Both the position numbers and the translations under genes were made by a program. The notes below the pieces were generated by a model. It saw only the letters and a program-made list of their open reading frames with translations, made no database searches and had not been told where the DNA came from. This document shows positions 1 to 10,822 of a stretch of 64,000 nucleotides of DNA, piece by piece (positions within the stretch are counted from its first letter, which is position 1; every line of letters starts with the position of its first letter). The stretch is from Aradus depressus. Taxonomy: Eukaryota; Arthropoda; Insecta; Hemiptera; Aradidae. The stretch lies in contig OY759225.1 of assembly GCA_963662175.1 (NCBI GenBank), positions 19,083,601-19,147,600 of the forward strand. The letters run 5' to 3'.

Positions 1-489
1 TTTAAGAAGAGGCTGTAAAATTAGTTGGGTTTGGCCTGTAATTTTTGTAGTGATTTCGACTTTTATTAGGCTGAAATAAGTGGAGTTATATGGAGCTCTA
101 CAGTGCTTAGTTATACAATTTGGCACATGTGGCAGTATGTCTATTTGGAGTAGGACCATAGAGGTTTGTATGGTACATGTACAGGTGTATTCCTTCTGAC
201 ACTCCCATGTGTATGTATAATCTGCTAGATGTCCAGTCTCATATATGTTGTACATGTCATTGGTTAAAATATACAAATAATTGGAGATGAGATAAAATGT
301 ACATATTGGTTTGAAATTTTTAAACGTTAGTATAGAGATGGAATGCCTTGTGTTATATGTTAGTAAAATTTGCATATTATCACTAGGTACAGTAAATGAA
401 GAAATACCGCAGTATTTAAGAGAAAAGTTAAAAAGGCTTTTATATAAGCGTAAAGTGTAAACTACAGACTGAAAGCTGATAAAAATCAT
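1..489 (-). CDS. Open frame directly after a retrotransposon ORF1, cut by the window edge
   Basis: An ATG at 489-487 opens a frame of 163 codons with no stop that runs off the left edge. It starts 13 bases after the ORF1 stop (503-505), which is where the second ORF of a jockey/I-type non-LTR element is expected. The readable part does not look like an apurinic endonuclease: I see no WNCRSI-like start motif. It is hydrophobic near the start and has a cysteine cluster (WECQKEYTCTCT) in the middle. In DNA this AT-rich an open run of this length is unlikely by chance. It could be an N-terminal extension of ORF2, an unrelated captured frame, or a chance frame. I infer only that it is an ORF. Confidence 0.4.
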   Translation of the reverse strand, partial: MIFISFQSVVYTLRLYKSLFNFSLKYCGISSFTVPSDNMQILLTYNTRHSISILTFKNFKPICTFYLISNYLYILTNDMYNIYETGHLADYTYTWECQKEYTCTCTIQTSMVLLQIDILPHVPNCITKHCRAPYNSTYFSLIKVEITTKITGQTQLILQPLLK

Positions 490-502
490 ATCTTTATGAT
501 TT

Positions 503-1781
503 TTATTTATCAGTCTCCATCTTTTGGGGTACGTTCTTTTTTGATGATTTAGTTACTATTGTGTATTGTTTGTCTTTTTCGTTTTTTCTTATAACAATCT
601 TGGGGGTGTCAGTGGCAGGAATTTCTTCACTGCCACTTGGGATGGGGGAAGGAGGGGATGTAGCGGTAACAGTAGCAGGTACTGCTGGAGACTGTGATGG
701 AGGGGTGGTGGGAGTAGCAGTAAAAGGTACTGCTGGAGACTGTGATGGAGGGGTGGTGGGAGTAGCAGTAACAGGTACTGCAGGAGTAGGAGGGGGAGAG
801 ATAGGTGCGGGTGGTAGAGTGGGGGGTCCCCGTCGCTTTATCTCTTATCTCTTGTTTTGGGTACATTGTTTCAAGTTCAGATGGGTCTACTTGAATACTA
901 ATTTCTTTCGTATTAACACTAACTTTAGTTTCTTTTATTATATTTGCAAAGGATTTCTGAAAGGTGGTACTACTTTGCCGGTCTAACAATTTTTTTCTAG
1001 CCGAACCGTAAGGAATTTTTTCACTATCCTGTATCTTTTTTATTTCTTTTTCGTTAATGAACGTTGGGCATTGTTTATAAAAAGCATTATGAGTTCCCTT
1101 ACAGTTTACACACTTAACTGGCTTATTGCATTCGACTTCCTCGTGTTTCTTCTCTCCACATTTGGCACAAAGTGCATCTTTTTTACATGAGAAGGATGGG
1201 TGCCCAAAAGACAAGCAAGTGTAACATCTCAAGGGATTGGAAAAAAATTGTCGAACTGAAACATTATAATAACCTACTCGTAGATGAGATGGGATTGTTG
1301 GGGTACAAAAGGTAACAATGTAATTATCTGTTTTTGTCTCCGTATTGTCTCGTTTCACTATAATCCTCTTTATGTCAATAACATTTTCACTTTTTAATTC
1401 GAATAAAATTTCCTCGGGTTCTAGAAAATCAAAATCTCGGCATCGTATTACCCCTTTACTATGATTAAGTTTTTTGTGGGGTTCAACTTTAACTTTTATT
1501 TTGTTGAATAATTCTTCAACTTGCAGTAACTTTTTTGATTGGTTACTATTTAGGGTTTCAACCAAAATCGTACCGTCTCTAAGTTTTTTTATATTTTTCA
1601 CATCCCCCGCGACTCCTACTATTGATTTATTCACAAGAAATGGTGATATATTACTCAAACTCCCTTCGCCTATACGGGAAATTATCAAAAATTTCGGTAA
1701 AAGCTGGATGTTCGAGGTTAGTGGCTCTAAAGGGGACTTGATTCTTCCACGCTTGTGCCGTTTATCCGGCGGTATGCTCAT
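503..1781 (-). pseudogene. Non-LTR retrotransposon ORF1 (gag-like, triple CCHC knuckle), frameshifted
   Basis: The frame from ATG 1781 encodes a basic nucleic-acid-binding protein of jockey/I-like elements. Three zinc knuckles are visible: CYTC-x4-H-x4-C, CAKC-x4-H-x4-C and a third CVNC-x3-H-x6-C, the set typical of insect ORF1 proteins that coat the element RNA. The unbroken frame stops at 627-629 after 384 codons, but its last 60 or so residues are odd Cys/Tyr/Ser repeats. In the next frame the same DNA reads as a smooth Pro/Thr/Ala-rich stretch (TTPPSQSPAV twice) followed by a basic tail ending at the stop 503-505. A one-base slip in the run of six G on the plus strand near 820-826 would join the two. 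The original ORF1 was therefore probably about 425 residues. The element's 5' part (1782-2270) is untranslated or lost. Confidence 0.8.
678..773 (-). repeat. Two 48-bp tandem units inside ORF1
   Basis: The sequence beginning GGTACTGCTGGAG recurs at 678, 726 and, partly, 774, exactly 48 bases apart. The unit is a multiple of three and in the corrected frame encodes a 16-residue Pro/Thr-rich repeat. Confidence 0.9.
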
Positions 1782-2270
1782 TTTGTTTTTGTTTTTTCCA
1801 CTTAATTAGTATAAAATATATTAGATTGTACTCACCAAACCGAAGGTCACTAAGAATAAGAAATTATAGGTATATAAATGTGAAAATAAAATAAATAAAG
1901 TGTGGATAGAAATAAAATAATTATTAAATTGTAGAAATCTAAAAAAAAGAATACGTTAATCCTCACGAGATCTGCACTCAACTGAAGTGTACTATAATGA
2001 TAATCAATTATGATATGTAATGTAAAAAATGTACACACATTAAGATTATTAATATATTATGAAATCAATTATTATTATTTGTATAAAAACAGCTGTTAGA
2101 AGTGAAGAAACTTAAATAGTGGGTAAATATACAAAGATGGACTAGTCGCATTTTGTTTTAAAACGGAATGTAAACAACCAATAAATGAAGAACAAAGGAC
2201 GACGATCAGCTGTTTAAAATAGTCAAGAAACAGTCTAAGGAGAAATGTAGAGGTGGACAGTCTAGAGAGA
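1782..2270. other. Non-coding stretch upstream of ORF1
   Basis: AT-rich sequence with no convincing coding frame. It may contain the 5' untranslated part of the minus-strand retrotransposon, but I cannot place an element end or a target-site duplication. Confidence 0.4.
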
Positions 2271-2274
2271 GAGA

Positions 2275-2543
2275 TAGGTTAGGTTTTATGACTCATGCCC
2301 GGGCTTTAACTATGAGGTCATATCGCCTACTATCAGAGTGCTCTTTCGTCATTCTGGTGGACATGAGCCCGACTCTACTGTGGGAGTCCTAAAGTTTTAT
2401 TCACCTAGGACAGGGGTCTTTAACGAGTACCTGACATCGTACAGGGTCGGGACCATTGCTTAACGTCCCATCCGAAGGACGGCATGCTTAAGTTTATTTT
2501 ACCTCCCAGATAAAATAAACTAAGGGCCTTGGTCGGGTTACGA
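2275..2543 (-). mobile_element. SINE family 1 copy, head truncated
   Basis: Reverse copy of the tRNA-derived SINE seen complete at 56177-56525. It keeps the body (ATGCCCGGGCTTTAAC, TGGTGGACATGAGCC, ACCTCCCAGATAAAATAAAC) and the AGGTTAGG tail, but stops in the B-box region (GGTCGGGTTACGA), so most of the tRNA-like head is missing. Confidence 0.9.
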
Positions 2544-2589
2544 AAAAGAGAGAGAGTTGTTTTTAGGGTTAAGGTAGTGAACCATATAT

Positions 2590-3100
2590 GAGTGAAGATA
2601 ACAGTGAAGTAGATGCGCAAAGTTACTTTTATTTATTTATATGCCCAAAATAACATTGAATTGAAGAATGGCCGCAATATTTAAAAATGTAGATGTAGCA
2701 ATTATTTTGTAAGATCGTTATTGTAAGTAATTTGATTTTTGTTATTTGATAATGATTTTCTGATTTTATTTATAATGTAGGTTTAGGTAAATAAACCTAT
2801 TATTTGTTCTCTTATTCTATGCTATTAATTTTCCCTGTGAACCCAGTAAGATAATTTATACCTTTGGATCAGATTTAACATTTTTGAAATGAAGCAATAT
2901 GGCATATCTTTAGTAAATTTAAAAGAAATCCAAATAAAAAATTTGTTAATTAAATTTTTTTTAAATACGTGTACTTTCTTCATAATTGCTTGTCTTGAAC
3001 TTTCGATATCTTTTTAGGGTTCCTTTCGGAAATTACTGTAGAAATCAAAATTTAGTAGAAGACCAGATTTAATTTCTACAAGAAATGTGGTAATTTTATT
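2590..3100. repeat. Repeat family B copy
   Basis: About 250 bases (from AACAGTGAAGTAGATGCGC to CCCTGTGAACCCAG) match 58165-58440. The rest (GAAATTACTGTAGAAATC to TTCTACAAGAAATGTGGTA) matches 18660-18750 in intron 1 of ZNF2. No coding capacity is seen. Confidence 0.75.
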
Positions 3101-3287
3101 ATTTGTTTTTTATTATTAATTCAATTATTTTAATATAATTTTTATTTATTTTATTTTACATCATATTCATTATCACAGATTATTATTATTTTTTCACTAG
3201 AGTTAAATTTTTTATTACCTACTAAATATTCATCCTAAAAATTATTATCATGATCCTTGTTTTTTTTTTTTTTTTCATTTTTTTTTT

Positions 3288-3440
3288 ACTTTCTCAGCTA
3301 TACGAAGTATAGGTGAAGTTATGTAATCGGACGAAGAGAAAGGGGAGTTCAGGGGAGCCTGAACTCAGAAATCTTCCGATGTAATGAATGTATCGACACA
3401 AAATTTAGTGTGAGGATTTAGAAGTATGTATCTATCGATT
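3288..3440 (-). repeat. Family A interspersed repeat, terminal fragment
   Basis: Contains AGCTATACGAAGTATAGGTG and GAAGTTATGTAATCG, the reverse of the family A right end (compare 33160-33190 and 46790-46815). A T-rich run precedes it at 3260-3292. Confidence 0.6.
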
Positions 3441-3739
3441 ACATAACAGTATAGAGAGAGAAAGATTGTGGTTTTAGGGCGAAAAACTGCCATGGTTATC
3501 ATCGCCCGTGACGAAAGAGCGCTGTAGTAGTAGGTGATACGACGGGCTTCTGAATCCTAATACATACTAACTTCTGTGTTGATACATTCTGGGCTTTGTT
3601 CCACTCTGGTACTTTCCAGGTACTTCAAGCCAAATCATGGACATTGGATTCTGGAATAGTTGACAAATACTTGAGACAAGAGCCGTCCCAATACTCCACC
3701 GATACCCGGGCTTTTTAAAAATTAATATTTTTATTATAG

Positions 3740-4170
3740 GGCATCATCAGCGCTATAGCTCCGTTCGAGCCTTGGCCTCCTCCAGAGACTTCCCTTAAAG
3801 ATTCCTGTTCAGCGCAAGCGTTCTCCAGTTTTGCAACCGAAGGTTCCTTGCGTCCCCATCGACTGCATCCATCCATCTCTTCCTCGTCCTCTGTTTCCCT
3901 CCAGTATCACTAGCATCAGTCTTCGTGGGGTTTCAGCCTCCTGCATCCTCTGCACATGGCCTGCCCATCGAAGCCTCGCCAGTCTTATCACGTCTGTGAC
4001 CTTGGGCTCTCCAAACTCCATAGCGAACTCGGCATTATTTTTAATACTGAACATGCCGTTCTCATGGACCGGACCAAGAACCTTTCTCTGGAATCTCGGC
4101 TTCTCTGGTCATCGTCCAGGTCACTGCTCCATAAGTCAGGACAGGCCTGACCATAGTCTTATAGAGCGGT
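3740..4170 (-). mobile_element. RTE-like retrotransposon 3' coding fragment, degenerate
   Basis: The reverse strand reads, with one frameshift, the C-terminal end of a reverse transcriptase: a KTMVRPVLTYGAVTW-like block near 4170, then LRWAGHVQRM near 3960, PRRL and RGRGRDGWMQS. The LRWAGHV..RM...RPRKRW.D pattern is the signature tail of RTE-type polyproteins. A second fragment of the same family lies at 34690-34975. It is cut at both ends and not functional. Confidence 0.8.
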
Positions 4171-4800
4171 TGACTTATGGGTTTGGAAAAATATATACTG
4201 CCATTAAATAATAAAACGGAAAAAATGGCTGCCTCGCGACGATTGGCTAATAGACTGGGCGGGGCTCTCAGGTAAACTTCTACACGAACCTAGTAGATCA
4301 TATATACGGTTATGAATCTGTCATTGTAAGAATCGAAAGATTGTTAACATTCCAAAAACTCAACTAAAAAATATGTGATATGCTACAAGAGGACTTTCTT
4401 ATACCAACCACTTTTTAACAGATCACTCTCCCGCCATAATTATATATTTATTAGATTAGTATCCCAAAAGGTCGACTGGTTAATCGACTATTCGATCTGA
4501 TGAAGTAAATAGCAGGTAATTCACCGACTTTTTAATAATGGCTTCAGCCACACTTCTCTATTTTGTAAATATTTTTTAATAGCCTTGATATTTGTTGGAA
4601 ATTTACTGTTCTCCTTTTGTTCTATGTAACACATTTTTGATCTGAGGTTTACCAAAAAACAATATGAGAAGTGTACAAAAAAATGTGTTTTTGTCTAACT
4701 TTTTAACGAGGCGGATCCGGACACCGTGCTTATAGGAACGTTTGTCCTATGGTTAAAATGATACATTTCAATTGAAAGATATATATTTACAAATCTACAA
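4171..4800. other. Intergenic AT-rich sequence
   Basis: No convincing exon, repeat boundary or RNA gene is seen here. Confidence 0.4.
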
Positions 4801-5130
4801 AAGATCCTACTTGTTTAATAAAAACAAAAACATAGCCGAAATAACTTTGCGAAGTAAATCAACTTTTCAATTACCCCAGTTGACAAAAAAATTACGCAAC
4901 TTAATGTTTACTACCTAGGCCTTCGAGCTTATAATCTAATACCACTTGCTCTCAAAAATTGTAGTATTCAAACCTTTAAACTGGATGAATAAAATCAATG
5001 ATGAAGAATTTTTAAAACTAATGTCATTTTAATATACTTTACATAAGTATTGTCCAACTCCATTTAGCCATCTCCTTTAAATTGTTTTCCCGCACTCAGG
5101 CCTAGGCCTTGTGGGATTTTTCCTCAAATT
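4800..5130 (+). mobile_element. Probable tail end of a non-LTR reverse transcriptase
   Basis: Near 4915-4990 a frame reads RAYNLIPLALKNCSIQTFK and then stops. This pattern resembles the last residues of CR1/jockey-type proteins (R.YN.LP..I..C.S...FK). A GC-richer block with TAGGCCTTGTGGG (5100-5115) follows, as in many element 3' untranslated regions. The call is weak. Confidence 0.35.
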
Positions 5131-5804
5131 TTACTTTGTTATTTAGTTTGAAAACATTATATAGTATATCATATCAATAATTGTAATAATTACATTGCCT
5201 ATTTAATGTTGTCTCACTGCACATATAATACTATATAATTTGGAAAAATAGAAACTTTATAAAAAAAAATTTACCTGTTAATACCTTTATTTCTCCCAGA
5301 GTTCGGGTGGATCTTGCTGCTTTATCTCAAAAATTGTCCTGTACTTTAGATAATACAATCATTGTACAACAAACTATATTGCTTACCTTTTCAAATTTTA
5401 AAAGGCACAGGCCAGGAAATAATTACTTAAATAAACAAACTCTGAATTAATTTAATTTCCCTCATATTTATAAAAATTTGGAAAAAATTATCTTAATTAA
5501 GGATTTGAGTATTTAATTAACGCACAATAATTTAGGTTGAAACAAGAATTATTTCACATGTTTAGAAAAAACGTGAGATTATTATTTGACAAAATTCATT
5601 TTGATTGGTGGCTATTAGGAAGGAAAAATAATTATATAACACACATTCAAAATATTATAATAATGTAACTACTAAATTGTAGTGAAGCAGGAATTTTTAT
5701 TGTGTTATGAATTACAAATGTATAAATGATGTATAATATATAATATAAAATGTATAATAAATAATAAAAGAAATATAATAAAAATTTCATAGATACATAA
5801 TATA

Positions 5805-6225
5805 CTTACATCCTCATACTAAATTATGTTTCGATAAATTCATTACATTGACAGTTAAAACGGTTTTTCGAATTGAGCCCCCTCCCCTGAACCCCCCCTT
5901 CCCTTCTGTCGATATCGATGAAATTAGATAGGTTATGTTCTCATTGGGTTTTTACTTTAAATATGAAATTTCATGTTTTTTTTTGGCTCCAAGGCGTAAT
6001 TGCCCTATATAGCCTGCCACAAATTTCATGTTGACACATTCATTACCATCGGCAGTTATTGGGGTTAATGAGTTGAGCCCATCTCTGATCCCCCCACCCC
6101 TTCTTCCGATTCAACTGAAAACTGATGCGTCCTTATGGTGTTTTGAATTTGCATATGTATGAAATTTTGGGCAGATACATTCATTACAACGGCAGTTATT
6201 AGAGTTTTTGAGTTAAGTATCTTAT
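5805..6225 (+). repeat. Family A interspersed repeat, three internal subrepeats
   Basis: Contains the hallmark subrepeat three times: TTCATTACA...GGCAGTTA followed by a C-rich block (CCCCTCCCCTGAACCCCCC) and TTCCGATT..CTGAAAA. The same family recurs at 19478, 21880, 23165, 32405, 42785, 45640 and 57415. Confidence 0.8.
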
Positions 6226-6402
6226 TATGTGTCTCTGGTGACTCTATAGAGGGAGTCCTGAATTTTGCCTTCCTAAAATTTTTATTTATTTATTCACCTA
6301 GTCTTTAACGAGTACCAGACATCGCATAGGCTCGGAACCATCGTTTAACGTCTTATCCGAAAGACGGCGTGCTCAAGTTTATTTTACCTCCCAGATAAAA
6401 TG
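6225..6402 (-). mobile_element. SINE family 1 fragment
   Basis: Reverse middle part of the SINE (GAGTACCAGACATCG, AAGACGGCGTGCTCAAG, ACCTCCCAGATAAAAT). The tRNA-like head and the tail are both missing. Confidence 0.85.
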
Positions 6403-6727
6403 TCCCTAACCAAACTTCATATTTAGATACTTTCTATTCAGTAAAAATTTAAAAGATACATATGATTTCTCAAAACAAGGGGTTATATTATTTTATATGA
6501 GATGCCCAGGAGAAAGAATTAAAACTTAAATTAATTAAATAGTATACTATACAATAATATTACACATACTTCAGTTATAAAATAGGTATTAACAAAAAAT
6601 ATAATTAAATTGTGCACTCTTCGTGTATTTTTTTTTTATGATAAAAATTTTAATAAAAAATCAATATATTAACAATAAATAATTCATAATTAGAAAATAA
6701 TAATTATTAGTTCCGATTTGATTTGAT

Positions 6728-9138
6728 TTATTCTAATGGCGCTTGTATGACAATTAGTATGAATTCCTTATCTGAAAAAAAAAAAAAGTTACATTTTATA
6801 ATAAATCGATAAAACTTAGATTTAAATATCAAACATTTCATAAAAAATATGGAGCCAAGATTATACAGGTAGACAAAGCAGTAGAAAAGTTAGAAATTTT
6901 AGTAAAATATTTATGTAATAATAGAGGTACAGGAAACAGGACTTATTGAAGTTGGGGTCAATATGTGGACACGTCAAAATGAGCTGTGATCTGTAAAAAT
7001 GTTTATAAATCCTGTCCTTAGCATGTTCTACTTAAAGTCTACATATTCTTTAGAAACTGACCAGGTGCTATCATTATTTCGTGTTTTTTCGAACGGATCC
7101 TGAGGAAGGTGAGATCGTTGGAAGGATCCAAGTCTCGAACAGCTGCCCTTGCCTTGTCGCACAGCTGTGTGATCAGAGAGGAGTACTGTACCGTCGTTGT
7201 GTTGTCCAGCGTACTTTTGATAGGTACACCTGACAAAAAACAATTCATTTATAATATTAATGAAGAAATTAAATGCATCAACAGCATAGTCGTAAATACT
7301 ATAGACTGTGGACAGTTTACCGTAAGATTTATGATAGATAAGGGAAAATGTGGTAAATTAACAAGTCGCATTGACCAACAGGATTTATTCTTTGCATGCC
7401 AACATGTTCCTTATAAAAACAATGTATTCTATAGGATATGTGAATGGATAATGATGCTATTAAATGATACTTAACATAAAAAACATAAAGAAAAACTAAT
7501 GTGTTTTGACGTGAAAACGTCTATTCGCTCGTTAAGCACAGTGATAGCCGGTCAAACTTTCTTGTGTTACAAAATACCGTCAGATTTCAATCGAAAATAA
7601 CTACGAGACTAATAATGCGATAACAACGGTTGAGGTCACAATGGATAGAGCATGTTTTTACGCGTAAGTTGTGCAGTGTTTGTTTTACCTGTGACGTTAT
7701 CGGGCTAGTGTGGGCGCCGGCGGATGATTGTTGCGAATTAGCGTTGTGTAAAATTAGAAATTAGTGTAGCGTGATAACGCGTTTAGATAGGACGTTGATT
7801 CGGGTGTCATTGTAAAGAGCTTGAGGAGCACTACTCGGTGAAACAAAAAAAAAATATTCGCCGAAATATATGTAAAAATCGGTATTAAATTGAAAATTGC
7901 AAAAAAATTAAAGATGTAGTCTCATATGAATCGTAAATATGCGCGGAATTATAGAAAACACAAATCAGAGGAAAGCTGGCATCAAAAGGAATTTTAAAAA
8001 TCTAAAAAGTCTAGTGCCGAGGAAATGCAAGAGCTACGGCAGCATCGAAAAGAAAATGAAAAATGATTTTATACCGAGGTTTTCACGGAAAATCTACGGT
8101 GTGGACCTTGACTACGCCTTAATGTTTTTTAAAAATTTGTATATTTCACATTCGTTTTTTAAATATTTTTTATTGAATGTTTCACAATACCTCTGCGAAA
8201 AATGTTAAGTATCGATACTTAACATGTTCTGCAGAGTTATTCTGATATTTATAATATATGTTCGTATTTCTCATTTGTACATGACTACAGGACTACAGCA
8301 TCGTCAACCTTTTTGCCATTTGATCTAGGTTTTCAAGTACCCAAGGAACTAGGTTTTAAAGAGTGGGCCTCATGCACAAATAAAATAAGCACAAAAATAT
8401 GTATTAGAAGAAAATTCTAATTAACGTATCAGTTTTTATGGTGCCTCTCTGCCAGATTCTTTCCCTTTCACAAAATTTAATTTTTTCTCCTGACATTTTT
8501 TCCTGTTATACAATCACGTAAGAGGCGAATATCTTTTCTTCTTCTTTCTGTCGCACTACAGACGCTGAAGGCCCTGTGTTTCAGTTATCTCTTTCTGTCC
8601 TGTACAGCACAAAGGGAAATCCCTGCTCATCGGGGATCTGCCCGGGTGCTTGCCTTCTGCTCAAGAACGCGGTTCTAAACACGGCCCAGGCACTGAGTTT
8701 TTTTTTATCTGAGAGGTGAAAAAACCATGAGCATTAAACAAATCCTCGGGGAGACGGAGGTGGCTCAATCACCCAAATATAACGAAAATATTGTCGAGTA
8801 AGTCTTATCAATTTAATAACCAGACGTTTGTTTTCGCACTGCCTTATTTCACAAACACAACAGATTTTCGACCTTGTAGAATGTATCTCTAGATAAAAGG
8901 AGATATTGCAACAAGAGTACGAAATGACAAGCATTACTATTTGCGTGTATTTTATAATAACACGAAAACTAACCTTCTCCATTGATGACAATCGTACCCA
9001 CAACTCCTTTATGAGCTTGAATCCTTTTCAAAGTATCGTCTACTTCAGAAGCCTAAATAATAAACATAAAAATAAATTAATATTACACAAATTTACTCTG
9101 AAACAATTACAAACAAATTATTTTTTCTTGAATACCAT
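6728..9138 (-). CDS. robl: Dynein light chain Roadblock (four-exon gene)
   Basis: This small dimeric subunit of cytoplasmic dynein binds the intermediate chain and helps load cargo for minus-end-directed transport. Exons on the reverse strand are 9052-8974, 7229-7062 and 6771-6728 (stop at 6730-6728). All have AG/GT borders and phases that join cleanly (GAA-G|GT, CCT-G|AT). They encode [20 protein letters not shown]..., then [20 protein letters not shown]..., [16 protein letters not shown], and finally [14 protein letters not shown]. The product is 97 residues, the normal family length, and nearly every conserved block is present. The first exon must supply only the ATG. The best candidate is 9138-9136, whose ATG|GTATTC gives an 83-base intron, but that donor is weak. 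Introns 1-3 are 83, 1744 and 290 bases. The last residues (APLE) differ from the more usual NPTD/NPVE ending. Confidence 0.93.
7230..8973. other. robl intron 2
   Basis: Contains a locally GC-richer stretch (7500-7830) with GACGTGAAAACGTC, a short palindrome, and GGGCGCCGGCGG near 7715. No exon is recognised. An open frame at 7939-8208 has no recognisable domain. A degenerate SINE sits at 8640-8755. Confidence 0.4.
8640..8755 (+). mobile_element. SINE family 1, strongly degenerate fragment
   Basis: TGCTTGCCTTCTGCTCAAGA, then a B-box relic (GCGGTTCTAAAC) and TATCTGAGAGGTGAAAAAAC match the head-to-body part of the SINE with many substitutions. Confidence 0.55.
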
Positions 9139-9519
9139 GTCAGACTTCGATCAAAACAACGATTGTAACCTTCGTAACCTTACACTATCGATTAAACAAC
9201 TAGTGTACCAACACAAAATCCTAATGATACATTTATTAAAAGTTAATGTCTATTTTTATAGTTCTAAAATGTATTCTGTCTCCGTCTTTTTATAAATGCA
9301 ATTATTTAATAACTGAAGTTTACTTTTCAAACATTTTTTTTGTTCCAAATAATTATTTATTTACTCATTGATTTTTGAACTCTGCATAAAGTTTTATTGA
9401 AAAGATAAACTCATTGCAGTCATAGAGTATGAAATAATGAAGAGCGAAATTATGCAACTTTTTGCATGTTTTCCTTCCTTCCTAATCTGACATTCAATTC
9501 AAGTTCCTTCTTTTTTTCT

Positions 9520-10445
9520 TATATATATCTTGAAGATCTTCTCAAAAGTATCCTTAAATCCCAAACTAACGCCTACGGTTCAGACAATATCTCTGTGAAA
9601 TTGATCAAATGCGCCGTCTCCACCATCCTGTCCTCCTCCATATCGACTACTCCCTGCAGAACTCAGTTTTCCCGACCGTCTGGAAATCAGCTATGGTCCT
9701 CCCCCTAAATAAAATTCCTAATCACTCTTCTCCAAAAGATCTCCGTTCAATATCCAACCTCTCAAATCTTAAATTCCCTTCAGTCCGGCTTCCATCCTTG
9801 CCTAAGCACTTAATCCGCCCTCCTTAAAGTTACCAATGACCTCCAACTAGCCATAGACAACAGACAGGTTACTCTACTCGTACTTTTCGACTTTACTAAA
9901 GCCTTTGACACCGTCGACCACAGCATCCTCCTCTCCAAGCTCCACAATACTCACCTTTCCTCCAGTGCTGTTCGCTGGTTTGGTTGGTCGGTCGCTCTCA
10001 GTCGGTTCTCGTCCCTAGTCTCCCTTTCTCTTCTTCTCTGCCAGTTAATTCTGGGGTCCCTCAAGGCTCATCCTTTTATCCTACCCTTTTCTCTATATTC
10101 ATAAATGACCTCCCTCCCTAATTCCATCAAACACTCCAAATACCACCTTTATGCTGATGATTTCCAAATTCATCTCTCTTTCCATCCCTCTTCTGCTTTT
10201 GATGTTTACGACAAGATGATGTGATCCTATACCGATCTAAAATGGCTCTTCCCATCCTCTCGTCAACAATATTTCATAGGCTCCTTTCTCTATCAAACCA
10301 TATCTTCCCAAAAGCCCTCCTACATCTTCCAAATGCTCCAATTTAAATCCCATATCTATCAGAAAGTCACCAGATCCCATCCTTCTGATCTTTACCTCCC
10401 TTCCCATAGGACAACCCACCACAACTTCCAATAGGTCTCTCACTC
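9520..10445 (+). mobile_element. Degenerate non-LTR reverse transcriptase
   Basis: Broken frames read an RT in order: GSDNISVKLIK (9575), FPTVWKSAMVLP with SPKDLRSIS (9670-9760), LLVLFDFTKAFDTVDHSILL (9880-9940, carrying the first catalytic Asp region), then YADDFQIH (10150, the YADD catalytic core) and a C-terminal piece RSHPSDLYLPSHRTTHHN (10370-10425). Frameshifts and stops occur throughout, so it is dead. This is the jockey/CR1 type of RT. A GC-richer, C-biased plus strand fits a retrotransposon. Confidence 0.85.
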
Positions 10446-10539
10446 CACTGTACAGATTGTTACTCTATTGTTTCATCAGTCCATTTTTTTTACAATTCAT
10501 ATATAACTCATTATCGTTATATTTTACATTATTATTCAT

Positions 10540-10740
10540 ACTTTCCTAATATTTAAAGAGAGAAATATAATAGAATATTGTGGAAAAAAAATTATAAATT
10601 TTTCAAACTTTTTATATTTGGATGTCAGCAAAAATGTTCCATTCAGATAGATGTAAATAAAAATATGGGAGGAGCCCAGACAAATATTGAGGGCAGCAAT
10701 GGCTCCCACCGATTGGAACAACACTGCTTCACTGCTATAA
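10540..10740 (-). mobile_element. Possible 3' untranslated remnant of the same non-LTR family
   Basis: GGGAGGAGCCCAGACAA resembles GGGAGGATGCCCAGACAA in the retroelement tail at 22520, and CCAGCCAAGG at 42330. The match is short and the call tentative. Confidence 0.3.
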
Positions 10741-10822
10741 GGAGATGCTATCTATAACCTACCTTCCCTGTCAAGTTGATTGGAGGTATTAATTGTGATT
10801 TTCGATTTTATTGCGTGGAATT

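Noticed and set aside
561..986. 141-codon Gly/Val-rich plus-strand frame
   Set aside because: It is the complement of the Pro/Thr repeat part of ORF1.
7028..7474. Overlapping open frames on both strands at the roadblock exon
   Set aside because: The exon with family similarity and correct splice sites explains them.
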